DNA from: Branchiostoma floridae
Lineage: Eukaryota > Chordata > Leptocardii > Amphioxiformes > Branchiostomatidae
Reading direction: 5' to 3'
NCBI RefSeq assembly: GCF_000003815.2
Contig: NW_023365768.1
Location: 47,404 to 81,435, forward strand
DNA length: 34,032 bases
The notes beneath the pieces are model-generated. The model was not told where the DNA came from. It saw nothing but the letters and a program-made list of their open reading frames with translations, and made no database searches. How positions within the stretch are numbered: the stretch's first letter is position 1; the number at the start of each line of letters is the position of its first letter. The translations under genes and the position numbers were made by a program. Positions 22,890 through 32,186 of this stretch are shown one piece after another.

Positions 22890-25800
22890 GTCCGTCTCAT
22901 AGACGCTACATTAATGGGGAGTTAGAGAGGCTATATGAGAGAATATACAATCCCACCCTCAACAGGAAAGGGGGGCTACGTATGGAACTTTCTGACACTT
23001 GGGACATAGCACCACCCCCCACCCCCCGCGACAAAACTCTGACTCCTGTAACTAAAACAACAGGAGCTAATTTGCATTAACTGTGTGTTAGCTTTGTTTC
23101 CCATTGAAATCCAAAATTGTCTTCATCTTGACTTTGCCTTACCTTTCTTTCTATTGGAATCCAAATTGTCTTCACCTTGACTTTGTCTAAACAAGGTCTC
23201 CTATTGGACATCTAAAATTGTCTTCATTCATAGTTAGGGTATAAAAGACCAGTTTCTTCCAGATCACTTCAGTGTCACTGACGAAAGATATTGGATACTA
23301 TCTGAAACGTCGGACCGTTTCCAAAATCATATCCAGTTGCTTGAGTAACTGCTTTTTGGCATATCGTATTAACTGGATGTCTAACCTTCATCGATGTATT
23401 ACTATTTGTTAAGAAAAAACCTAAGATAAAAGATTCAGTTGTATAGGAATGACCATGATAGTTCACCTTTATCTGCGGAGTAATTTATATCAGTCTGTTG
23501 TTTGTTAAAATGGTATTTAGGGATATGAAGTCGACGGACGGTGGTTTCAAATTACAATATTTTCAAAATGTTGCAGTTTCAAGAAATATCTGTCGACTTG
23601 CTATCCCTAAAGACCCTGATTTAAAAACAACGGATATAGTTTACCCCCTGGATAAAGGTGAACTAATGTTATATGTGTGGATACAGTTAGATTTTACATT
23701 GTGAATATTATTGTATGATCACACTAACATGTTTTTATTACTAGTAGGGTCTTCTCCATTCATGTAGTAGCCTGGACTGCTTTTAAAATGCTTGTGCCAC
23801 CAATGATACTAAAGTGAAATCATTATGGCTTCTGAATCTGATTGCATTCAACCCTCATAAGTATTCAATTAAGGCCACAGCAAGTAAATTTTATGGATGA
23901 CATCCTCAGCAGACTGCAAAAATAGTGAGATAGGGCAAAAAAAATCAAGATGGGTACAAAAAAACAAGATGGCTTCATTTTCAAAATAGACACCATAAAT
24001 GTTGTAACAAAAACTAAAGAGACAAAACATGGTATCACAGCCAACAAAGCATTCATTCTGGTATTCAAGACATGTACTGGTATAGTAAAAGTGACACTAG
24101 TGAAGTAGACTGGTATCACTAACAAAGTTGGCAGCTACAATCATGGCTTCCTTTTTGGTGCCACTTTTACAACTACTAGTATCCAACTAGTTTCACTATA
24201 CAACACTACAGTCCTGGGTACCTCGCAAGTGTCACTTCTACATTAACGTACAATCATTAGGCTACAAGACAACATATTTGCACATTTTGGTAATTTTTCG
24301 TGATGTTGACCGTCTCCAAAGAAGAAAATTTTTTTTAAATGAAATCAGGCGAAAATTAATGAGCGCGCAGATGTTATCCATAAAATTTACTTGCTGTGGC
24401 CTAACACATAAATTTGTACAAAATATACACCTTTCTACATAATATATACATTAAGTCTTATTCTATCAAAGAGTTGGACCATACACCCTTCTGATGTAAG
24501 TGAACATGGAACTTAACAAACCATACTTCCAATTCTTGATTCCTGCTACCAGGTTGAATTTCATCTTTGATGTAACAGTGAACATGGCAGCTGGTTCAGA
24601 ACCAGGCACTGTGACTTCCAAAAAACATTCATTTGAGAAGCCAAACACTGCATAATCAAGTTACTGTAATGTTTGCATGGTTTGCTTACGAGAATGTTTT
24701 CCCAAGTTTTTTACATGTTTCTTTCCTCCTGTTTTCTACAGTGTATTTCTCCTGGATTGGTGGAGACAGAGTTTGCTGTACGCCAGAATAAAGATGACCC
24801 ACAAAAGGCTCGAGATCAATATGCCAGTATTGAGGTACGTCTATTTTTTTGTTCATCATGTTGTGTTGTATCATATCTAATAGACAAGACTGATCAGGTA
24901 TGATCAGCTGTGATGTTACAGGATAAGACACAATTCAACTTTGTGTTTTGATTTTTTCAGTGCCTGCAAGCCAAGGACATTGCTGATACAGTTCTGTATG
25001 TGTTGGGTGCCCCACCACATGTGGAGGTGAGCTTTGTGTACTGTAGACTTACATCAGACATAGATTGAATAATGTAAGTTTGCATAGATGATAGTTTGAC
25101 TGGTAGCAAGATGGCAAGTTGGTCTCGTGGTTAGGGTTGTTAACCAAAAAAAGGTTCTGGGTTCAAATCCCTAACAGACCCCAATGTTGTAGCCTTGGAA
25201 AAGGTACTTAACACCTACGTAGTTCCTCTAAGTGAACTAGGTGAAAATGTGTACCTAACTTCAGTAAGGGAAGTCCTCTTGTAAAGTTGGAGGTCCCAGG
25301 GTTGAGGAGAGGAACAATTTGAGTATGTTAAAGAACCCATCACACTTATTGAGAAGAGTAGGGTCCATCTCTTTGTCAAGAGTGTTTCAAACCTTACAGT
25401 CTGGTCTTGTGTAGCTTGAATACTTAACTGGTGTGTTACACCTAGAGGTGGTTTACTGGTTATGCAAAACAAACAAACAAGCACTTCAATCTTAACAGTA
25501 CTGCACACCCCAGTTCTTCCGCGACTGGGGTCCGTGATAGTCCCAAATTATTTTGGAGTAAGGGGATTTTAGCCTCCGTTTTGTGCCCAGTTACTTAGTG
25601 TAAATCACTCAGCTAGAATAAAATTCGACCCATACATGTTAACGTTGTTTTTGTTAAGTTTTTGTCAACGAATCTTGGCTTCCGGGTATCGCTTCAAGGA
25701 CGCAAACAGTGAAGCGTCCCGAGCAGCTTGACCGATGATGTCACTGCTACAGGCTTTCGACATGCATTATGATATTCATTATTGTGAGATTTGAGGTACT

Positions 25801-26085
25801 AGAATTTTCCTGTAAGTTAGATATGTTAGACCCCATGGTACATTTAGTAGGGGCGAGAAACTGGGGTGTGCCCCCCTTAACAAGGGAGTGATGCTGATGC
25901 TGATGTACAGAAAGATAGGATGATCATTACAATTGTAGTATTTTTGGTATATCAATGTAGTTCTTAAAACAAAGAGTAGGAAATATTGCAGTTGTCATAA
26001 AGTGGATTTGGGAAATCATTTCTGTTTCGAATTCTATTTTCAGATTAATGACATTTGGATGAGGCCAACAGAGCAGACTAATTAA
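22766..26085 (+). CDS. DHRS11-like: DHRS11-like short-chain dehydrogenase/reductase, 3' part (four exons)
   Basis: Four exons join in frame: 22766-22889, 24742-24834, 24961-25026 and 26044-26085, all with GT donors and AG acceptors. Together they give about 108 residues, the C-terminal part of an NADP-dependent SDR (family usually ~260 residues). The first exon carries the catalytic YCMTK (YxxxK pattern), with Tyr as general acid/base and Lys positioning the nucleotide ribose. The second has CISPGLVETEF, the nucleotide-binding loop after strand 6. The end INDIWMRPTEQTN is close to the DHRS11 C-terminus. Vertebrate DHRS11 reduces steroid 3- and 17-keto groups and other carbonyls, and substrate here is inferred only by homology. 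The N-terminal TGxxxGIG and NAG motifs are not seen upstream in the window, where repeats dominate. The introns hold transposons. The exons show no stop or frameshift, so this could be a live gene with 5' exons elsewhere, or a 5'-truncated duplicate. Confidence 0.9.
22925..23080 (+). pseudogene. C-terminal end of a Penelope-like ORF (GIY-YIG region)
   Basis: There are 51 codons and a TAA. The segment RIYNPTLNRKGGLRMELSDT matches the end of PLE polyproteins, where ...NPTLNRDGG... precedes the stop after the GIY-YIG nuclease. Catalytic residues lie upstream and are absent, so the fragment is non-functional. The Pro-rich, Thr-rich tail after WDIA is low complexity. Confidence 0.65.
23103..23231 (+). 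repeat. Three 50-bp repeats with ATTGG (inverted CCAAT) boxes
   Basis: Units start at 23103, 23153 and 23203, exactly 50 bp apart. Each begins ATTGAAATCC or ATTGGAATCC/ATTGGACATC and continues AAATTGTCTTCA. The last unit is shortened. Two units have ATTGG, the CCAAT-box complement. Confidence 0.88.
23240..23247 (+). promoter_or_regulatory. TATA box of the Penelope-like terminal region
   Basis: TATAAAAG lies 12 bp after the last CCAAT-bearing repeat and 38 bp before the hammerhead-like core. This places the expected start site just upstream of the motif. Function is inferred. Confidence 0.5.
23278..23313 (+). ncRNA. Hammerhead ribozyme-like motif
   Basis: CTGACGA at 23278-23284 is followed by a 5-bp stem (AGATA...TATCT) and then GAAACGTC. 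This fits the conserved hammerhead core CTGANGA-stem II-GAAA. Stem III would be minimal, as reported for hammerheads of Penelope-like elements. Stem I is not obvious. Core bases are intact, unlike the copy at 22421-22453. Confidence 0.5.
23873..24401. mobile_element. 529-bp MITE with ~34-bp TIRs and TAA duplication
   Basis: The left end reads GGCCACAGCAAGTAAATTTT, and the right end is its reverse complement continuing through ATGGAT(A/G)ACATC. TAA flanks both ends (23870-23872 and 24402-24404), a 3-bp target duplication as in PIF/Harbinger-like elements. No transposase is encoded. It sits in the DHRS11-like intron. Confidence 0.88.
24742..24834 (+). CDS. DHRS11-like: DHRS11-like exon, CISPGLVETEF
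   Basis: Acceptor TTTTCTACAG and donor GAG|GTACGT are both good. It gives 31 in-frame codons starting CISPG and ending QYASIE, phase 0 at both ends. Confidence 0.92.
24961..25026 (+). CDS. DHRS11-like: DHRS11-like exon, CLQAKDIADTVLYVLG
   Basis: Acceptor TGATTTTTTCAG and donor GAG|GTGAGC. It gives 22 codons ending APPHVE, phase 0 at both ends. It corresponds to the late helix before the C-terminal strand in SDRs. Confidence 0.92.
25112..25485 (+). mobile_element. tRNA-derived SINE
   Basis: An A-box-like GGTCTCGTGGTTAGGG (from 25121) and a near-perfect B box GGTTCAAATCC (25160-25170) form a tRNA-like head. A body with CCTTGGAAAAGGTACTTAAC follows, like the conserved central region of many invertebrate SINEs. 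The A-rich end (CAAAACAAACAAACAAGC) closes it near 25485. No clear target duplication was seen. It lies in a DHRS11-like intron. Confidence 0.7.
25503..25871. mobile_element. 369-bp TIR element (non-autonomous)
   Basis: GCACACCCCAGTT at 25503-25515 is mirrored by AACTGGGGTGTGC at 25859-25871, a perfect 13-bp inverted repeat. There is no coding capacity. No target duplication is evident, so the exact ends are uncertain. Confidence 0.55.
26044..26085 (+). CDS. DHRS11-like: DHRS11-like terminal exon
   Basis: Acceptor TTTTCAG, then INDIWMRPTEQTN and a TAA stop at 26083-26085. Only 55 bp separate the stop from the target-site duplication of the LTR retrotransposon, so that element probably lies in the 3' untranslated region. 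Confidence 0.92.
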   Translation: MNDIWMRPTEQTN

Positions 26086-26145
26086 CAGACAAGGATCTGC
26101 CAAATGGATGATATATATGTAGATAATCCCCAAACATGTATGAAG

Positions 26146-26167
26146 TGTTAGATTAGTTAGAATGGTT
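26146..26167 (+). repeat. 5' LTR remnant (22 bp)
   Basis: Only the first 22 bp match the 3' LTR at 28941-28962, after which the sequence goes directly toward gag. The remainder of the LTR and the primer-binding site are deleted. Confidence 0.85.
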
Positions 26168-26174
26168 TTTACTT

Positions 26175-27304
26175 ATGAGTAATTCTGATTTGAGCTGGAA
26201 TGTTGGAGTGACGTAACTAACGTCGCGAAGAAGAAGCGAGGTATTGAGATCCTGCTGTCCATCGGAGGGACCGAAAGATGAATTCCAGACAAGGGAATTC
26301 TTAGCGTCAAAACTCTCCAGAGCGGAACTAACTTCGGAGCAATCATACCAGAATGTGCTCGAAAAACTGGATGAGCACTTGCGGAGGGATGACACTGGAC
26401 GGCTGTGGGAGGCCTTCGTTGATTTTGACAAATACAGCCGTGGTCCGACGACGACTATCAGTGAGTATATCTCCAAATTTGACATATTATATAACAAGCT
26501 GAACAAATGCGTCGGGGTGACCTTGCCGGAGTCCGTCCTAGGTCTACAACTTGTCTGCCGAGCCAACCTTACTCTAGAAGAGGCCAAGCTCGTAATGACT
26601 GGAGTAGATTATTCCAAGGAAGACGTTAGTCTCTTCGTACAAGCAAAAAGTAGCTTAAGAAAATTCAGTGACGAATTGGTATCGTCACGTTCGTCTTATT
26701 CGGGCGGCATTCAGCAGGAGATCGCACACGTAACAGAAGCGGAAGTTTATCAGACATCCCGTGGCGGCGGTGCAACATGGTCCCGGGGTTCTGGACACGG
26801 GTATAGCAGACAGGCACTGCTAAAAATCACATCAGGCAGTTTCAAGATGGCGGCCCCCATGCATTCAGGTCAGGGCACTCCCAAGATGGCGGCCCCCGTG
26901 CGTATACTAGTAGATCTGGTCAGATGTCTAATTATGCTGGCAAAATGCTGAATCCAAAAGATCGTAATGGCGATTTCCTGCGTTGTCACTGTTGCGGCTC
27001 TTTCCAGCACTTGGTTCGGAAATGTCCAGATGCGACGACAGAGGAGGCCTACACAACAGAGACTGAAGATACAAAGTTGACGGTAATGTTTACCCATGGT
27101 GCTTCCGAATGCATGATGTCAGAAGGGTCAGTAGAGGATGCGTTATGTGCTGTCCTCGACTCGGCATGTTCCTCCACTGTATGCGGTCGTGCGTGGTTGG
27201 ATAAGTACTTATCGGTTTTGGATAAGAAGGCACGGGTGAATGTCACACGAGACACCAGTTCCCATGTGTTCAAGTTTGGAGGGGACGAGACATTACCTTC
27301 CTAG
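26175..27304 (+). pseudogene. Broken gag-protease of the LTR element
   Basis: A possible start ATG at 26175 is followed after 13 codons by an in-frame TAA (26214-26216). The frame then stays open to 26951. Residues there (for example LDEHLRRDDTGRLWEAFVDF) have the helical character of a Copia-type gag. A shift near 26895-26920 moves to the frame ending at 27304. That frame carries a zinc knuckle CHCCGSFQHLVRKC (CX2CX4HX4C) and then VLDSACSSTVCG, an aspartic-protease active site with DSA instead of DTG/DSG. The protease is cut short and no polymerase follows. A 39-bp tandem duplication encodes KMAAP twice (26844 and 26883). It is non-functional as it stands. Confidence 0.75.
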
Positions 27305-27339
27305 GGAAGATACCAAATCCCTGCGAACATAGCTGACAG

Positions 27340-27780
27340 ACAGGTGCTGATATCAAGGAGAAAAATGCCACATTGACCAAAGCCAATCAAGAACTCAAAT
27401 CTCTAGGTGAGCAGACAGAGGATGACGTTTCACAGTTGCAATTGTTGACTCATCAGTTGAGATATGAGAACAGCTCCATGACAGAAGTGATAGCTGTGGA
27501 GAAAGACAAAACTCAAAAGTTACAGACGGATCTAAACATCGTCATTCTCCAGACTGAAAGGAAACTTCAGGATATATCTGACAGTCTGACAAAGAAGTGC
27601 CAGGATGCGGTTGGTTGCCTTGAAAGACTGGAAAGACATTAGGAGGAACAGGCGCTGGTAGCACAGCCTGTCATAATAGAAACTGAAAATGTCACTAGAG
27701 AGGACAGCAAAGAAAACGCCAACGCAGAAGCCCAAGTCAGCAAAAACAGCAAAGTCCCAAAGAAGGCAGGGAAGAAGTGA
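27340..27780 (+). pseudogene. Coiled-coil gene fragment captured in the LTR element
   Basis: From about 27340 the sequence matches the minus strand of 6095-6530, beginning at the shared word TGCTGAT-TCAAGGAG. The open frame 27373-27642 encodes a heptad-rich, charged segment (TKANQELKSLGEQTEDDVSQ). It ends at TAG (27640-27642), where the left copy has CAG (Gln). Beyond that stop the frame would continue through an acidic and Asn/Lys-rich tail to TGA at 27778-27780. Compared with the left copy it has three extra codons near LQLLTH and lacks the left copy's TGA and 7-bp insertion. The two copies are therefore broken in different places. The 5' half of the gene is absent. Protein family unknown. 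Confidence 0.75.
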
Positions 27781-28334
27781 CTGTGTTATATGTATCCGTG
27801 TTATATGTGAGCATCTTTGAACAGTCATGAACTGGCTGCTGTAGACAGTCATGTGGAAATTATAATATACCTGCTTACGCTATATGGACCGATCAACGAT
27901 TAACGAGTATGCTAGAGATGTGAAACTGTACAAGGTTATTATGCACAAGAGATGTGAAACTCCACAAAGTTATAATGTACTTTGTAACAAGTATTGTCTA
28001 TTTATGAGTAGTTTTTTTTTCTGAGCACAGATAACACATAGATAACAGTGTCGATTGTCAAGAGGATCTTATTTTTGAAAAGTGTGTGAGATGCAATTGT
28101 ATTACAATTAGTGTTGTAGTAGACGTGGTAAGAAGTCCACATTATTGACAAGTATTGTAGTTTTGAGACTTGGTAAGAAGTCCACGAGTATTGTAATGGA
28201 CTGGATGAAAAGAGTGCAGGGTGAAGATGGGAAAAGTGTTAAAAAGGTTGTAATAAGAGGACATTTGGTCGAATTACCTTTTTATTTTTCAATCAAAGTC
28301 ATACGGACATTTAAAAAAAAGAAGAAGTAAAGAC

Positions 28335-28655
28335 ACAGGGGAAGAGTATATTGTATTACACTGTTGATGAGACAAGTGTATTGTATTACAATGTTGTGGT
28401 GGTGAGACAAATATATTGTATTACACTGTTGTGGTGATGAGATAGAGGAGTATATTGTATTACACTGTTGTGATGAGACGAGTATATTGTATTACACGGT
28501 TGTGTTGATGAGAAGAGTATATTGTATTACACTCTGTTGATGAGAAGAGTGTTGTATTACACTGTTGTGTTGATGGGAAGAGTGTATTGTTTGTTTTGCT
28601 TTGATGTGTTGAGGAGAAAGTTTGATGAGAAGTGTATTGTATTACACGGTGGTAC
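28335..28655 (+). repeat. Minisatellite of TATTGTATTACACTGTTGTG-type units
   Basis: About eight units of 30-40 bp repeat TTGTATTACA (28351, 28381, ~28416, ~28455, ~28488, ~28522, ~28553, ~28637) with GATGAGA spacers. The block is missing from the related left copy at 5628-6094, where its edges are fused. No coding role is visible. Confidence 0.88.
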
Positions 28656-28920
28656 GTTCTCTTGCCAACCCAACCCTGGCATAGAAATATTTGTTCATCA
28701 ACCTTCCTAGTTTTTATGTAGGTCGTGTAGTCTACTTAGGTTATCAACAGTATTTTTATAACCTATATTTAACCTGTTTTCTTGCAATATATCGAGTTTG
28801 CTTTAAGATTATCTAATCTTTAAATTATGTAACCTTTATAGTTTAATAGTTTTAGACCATGTTATAGACTGTTAATAGATTTCATTGTTTAAATTTATAT
28901 AACATCTATCTAGAGTAGCC

Positions 28921-28940
28921 AAAAGAAAAGAAAAGGGGAA
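28921..28940 (+). promoter_or_regulatory. Polypurine tract
   Basis: AAAAGAAAAGAAAAGGGGAA directly precedes the 3' LTR. This is the usual position of the plus-strand primer in LTR elements. Confidence 0.85.
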
Positions 28941-29119
28941 TGTTAGATTAGTTAGAATGGTTAAGCCCCCCTCACCAATGGAACAGTCGACGCATGCGCA
29001 CTGGGCCCTTGGGGCAACTCCGGTTTGAGACCTACAGGGAGTGAAAACACGTTGTCATCTACGTCTGTGTGTATGTGTGATTCTTCCCTAGCATCAGAGG
29101 GATTAAAGCCAGGTTAACA
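28941..29119 (+). repeat. 3' LTR (179 bp)
   Basis: It starts TGTTA and ends TAACA, a perfect 5-bp inverted terminus with canonical TG...CA. It follows the polypurine tract and is followed by the target duplication TGAAG (29120-29124). It contains GCATGCGCA, similar to an NRF1 half-site. No TATA box was seen. Confidence 0.87.
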
Positions 29120-29124
29120 TGAAG

Positions 29125-29975
29125 TTCATGTACATGTATGTATAATCCAGTTACAGTCCCATTGGAAAAAGGGGTCCCTCTGGGTAGTTAACGGGCTGTT
29201 TTCTGCACTTTTGGGCTTGACTCCTACATTGGCCTTGTGGGACACCCTGTGGCTACTTTGGGGCACAGCCAGGCCCCTGATTTTTTTAAAAATCGGAATT
29301 AAAATCAACTGGGACCCGGAAACAAATAGACACTGTGACCTAATTGTAAAAGTACCAAGAGGCACCCCACAGTATCCGGCATTCCCCCAGGAAAAATTTC
29401 AGTGCCCGGCCTGGGCTACACACCCTATAGGCATTGGTGCAAATGGGACAGTAGCATGATAAGTGGTGATAAACTTCCATTTCATACATGATAGCCATTC
29501 ATGGACATTCCTTAGACGAAAGAGGTTGATTGCCGTTATTCCAAATGGGATCGGCAGTTCAATGTCCAAGCGTCCAACCTTAGTATCTGATCTTATTGTT
29601 CAATCTTAGTATATGTTCGGACTTTCAAATGAAAATGATTCCTACAGCTGTCCAGGCATCTAAAGTGTTTGGACGTGCTTTTGTTGATTGTCTGGCAGAT
29701 GTTGTCCCTTCTTCTTATTGTCGTATCCTAAGAACTGCCCCCCCCCCTTACATATGCAGTGTGCCACACATTTCCAGAGCTACCTCAGTAAATTATCCAG
29801 AGCATCCAATAAAGTATCAGAATCAGCACAGTTACCTCTCTATCCTGTTTTGTTTCAATTCTGTACAATAACATTAATAAATGCACAACTTGCTGACATC
29901 TTCAATGCTCTATTCAAGAGTCTACATATCACTGTTTTATATATTGGAAAATTCTACCCTGTTTTAGGAGGATAT
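29125..29975. other. No gene seen
   Basis: This is the downstream flank of the DHRS11-like gene after the LTR element. Frames at 29211-29459 and 29596-30023 show no domain. An AATAAA lies near 29810 but has no link to an exon. A C-run occurs near 29740. Confidence 0.55.
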
Positions 29976-30114
29976 GGCTGTATTTCTCCAGGGGTTGTTT
30001 GTGCTTTGATTCATATAACGTGAATATTGTCATTGAGAAAAATACATGTACAATATAGGATGAAAGCTAGAAAGTTAACACCTGTTGCTTTTGTGATCTT
30101 GAACCAGTTTAGCT

Positions 30115-30345
30115 CCATGAACAGCTGAGCTACTCTTCCACTTGTCATGACAGAGGAGATAGACACTATTCACAGTATTTACAGGTTAATTGTACCGGTG
30201 AACTCCCCTATAGCTCTTTTCAAGTACAATGGTCAGTGTACCCATCCTTAGGATTGCAACCCTTCTCAGGAGCATGCATGCCGGATGAGTGAAAACCAGA
30301 GGACCATAGGTAAGGTCACTAACCACTGGACTATGCATTTTTGCC
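30115..30345 (-). mobile_element. Possible tRNA-derived SINE fragment, right arm copy
   Basis: Counterpart of 4448-4680 on the opposite strand, with the same A-box-like GTCCAGTGGTTAGTGACC on the minus strand. It carries differences from the left copy, for example the loss of part of the CTGCCTCTGG block. Confidence 0.35.
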
Positions 30346-30499
30346 ACCAGGCGGGAAATTTGAACCTCTGACTTGTGCTACAGCCAAGCAAATCATACTG
30401 ACGGTTCCCGAATTTTTAAAATGGAGTAAACCCAGATATACATTGTTTATATAGGTCCACAACGGGCGCCGCCTTCCTAGACTGCAAGTGTTATCCTAA

Positions 30500-30721
30500 G
30501 ACTGTAAATGCATTTAAGTTCGCGGGGATTTAATTTCGCGGTAGCGGGGAAAATGACTTTTCGCGGTGGCTTTAATTTCGCGGTAACACCATAGACTGCA
30601 GTCTGATACCATAATAGAAAAATGTTGGCGGTGGTTTTAAGTTCGCGGTGAAGTGGTCACCGCGTAAACCGCAAACATTTATCCACCGCGAACATTTCTG
30701 CATTTAGTGATTTACAGTATA
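30500..30721. mobile_element. TTCGCGG-rich MITE-like element, right arm copy
   Basis: It begins ACTGTAAATG and ends ATTTACAGTA, and is filled with TTCGCGGT words. It is a direct counterpart of 4066-4284 in reverse. Confidence 0.7.
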
Positions 30722-31724
30722 CAAAGTCTCGTAATCAGGACACCATGTGATGATCTAAACTGGACAAGAGAGCGAGGAGACGAGAGAATAGCTGGATTCC
30801 ACTTCCTCAATAATTATTCAAATCGCTTCGTTTACATAATACGGCAAGCAGAAAGATGAGTCTTAGCTTTGAGTTTGAACATGTTTCTGCATAAATGTTA
30901 TTTTAATAGGGGACAACAAGGGCGGTACGTTTGTCTTACACGTTGCCGAATTCACGGGGAATATTAGTGACGCGATTTCTACGAAGACTATCGAGTTATC
31001 GCGGTGTTTGTACAATTACAACGGCGTCACTGCGAGCAGATAAATGGCGTCAATCCTGACACCTCCGGATTTCTCCGTGCCTGCAGCCAGAACTCCCCTG
31101 TAACAGCAAAAGTCCCTGTGGAAGACTGCTCAGGACTTCTTGCAGACAGGTAGTAACGAAGACCTGAGGATATCGGCTCAGCTCCGTCCAATCCAACCCG
31201 TGAAAGACAACAGACTGTAGATTTCAAACCAAGGTAAAGTCATCTCTATATTATGCAAATCTGCGCGTGACATGTGCATTCCTCACGAGCTGAAAGGTGG
31301 GAAACAACAACCGGGAATGAACAGAACCGTATCTACCGGTAACCTCATTAGAGTAACTATGTAGGCTTTTCATGACATCTGACTATTATAATTTGAATCC
31401 TCCGACGGCCATGTTGGCGGGTAATTGAATTAAGGTCGCAGAACACTGTATTTATGGGCGACCCCCGTGGCAGTAGGTCGGGCACAAAATAGTACGTCGC
31501 GGTTCTGGAAAAGCCATAGAAATATTTTTGTGCACGTCAGCGAGTCGTAAAATGTAGTGGATACAAGAGGAATGCGTATGTTTTAAGGCTGTATGGCTTG
31601 GGTTACGATGTTTGTTTAGCTGGTTAGAATTTCGCGCACGAATGCTGTTCCCGCTACTTCCGTGTGTCGGCTGCAGTATGGTGACCTCCGCTGGGGGTCA
31701 TTTCAAAGTGTTCTTTCTTGAGTT

Positions 31725-32163
31725 GGGCTCTGTTTAGGCTAATTAGGCGCAACCGCTAGCGCCTTCTTCTAAACACCGCCGGTCACGGCACCGGGTAGGG
31801 GGTGACTTAATGACGCGACTGTAGCTTAGACTTTACGTTCCGGCCCGGCAAACTTGGTATGGTTGGAAAGGTTGCATAGCAAGGAATCGTAAGGTGCAAA
31901 CCGCAAAATATTCGGATACTTCCTTCTCGAGATATTCTTGAGCATACGGGCTCTGTTTAGGCGCAACCGCTAGCGCCTTCTTCTAAACACCGCCGGTCAC
32001 GGCACCGGGTAGGGGGTGACTTAATGACGCGACTGTAGCTTAGACTTTACGTTCCGGCCCGGCAAACTTGGTATGGTTGGAAAGGTTGCATAGCAAGGAA
32101 TCGTAAGGTGCAAACCGCAAAATATTCGGATACTTCCTTCTCGAGATATTCTTGAGCATACGG
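31725..32163 (+). repeat. Two units of the 224-bp satellite (array 3)
   Basis: GGGCTCTGTTTAGG starts at 31725 and 31948 (223 bp apart). The units resemble array 1 more closely than array 2 (GGGGGTGACTTAATG, CGACTGTAG). The array stops at GAGCATACG, where unrelated palindromic repeats begin. Confidence 0.95.
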
Positions 32164-32186
32164 AGGTATATCCAAGGACCGTGGAT

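Larger units (their letters stand above)
22925..23405 (+). mobile_element. Penelope-like element 3' fragment in a DHRS11 intron
   Basis: The fragment begins about 35 bp after the exon donor. It runs from the C-terminal coding end through a non-coding tail with three 50-bp repeats, a TATA box and a hammerhead-like motif, to about 23405 (GTCTAACCTTCATCGATG). 5' truncation is usual for PLE insertions. It lies in the same orientation as the host gene, so host transcripts would include it in the intron. Confidence 0.65.
26146..29119 (+). mobile_element. Chimeric LTR retrotransposon carrying a coiled-coil gene fragment
   Basis: The element starts TGTTAGATTAGTTAGAATGG and ends TTAACA. TGAAG lies immediately outside both ends (26141-26145 and 29120-29124), a 5-bp target duplication. 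Order inside: a 22-bp relic of the 5' LTR, broken gag and protease, a fragment of the coiled-coil gene also found at 5628-6530, a minisatellite, ~260 bp of unassigned sequence, a polypurine tract and a full 3' LTR. Integrase, reverse transcriptase and RNase H are absent, so it could only have moved with enzymes supplied in trans. The gag and protease style suggests Ty1/Copia relatives. The single duplication around the whole shows gene fragment and retroelement most likely arrived together, unless the fragment entered later. Confidence 0.85.
29976..31724 (+). repeat. Right copy of the arm repeat
   Basis: Reverse complement of 3055-4827 along nearly its whole length, including the embedded MITE and SINE-like block. 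Part of it (30967-31724) also matches the middle copy directly. It runs into satellite array 3 at 31725. The octamer ATGCAAAT is at 31253-31260. The length is 1749 bp against 1773 bp on the left. Confidence 0.9.

Noticed and set aside
25112-25185. A tRNA gene
   Set aside because: The A and B boxes are tRNA-like, but the cloverleaf is poor and the sequence runs on into a SINE body with an A-rich tail.
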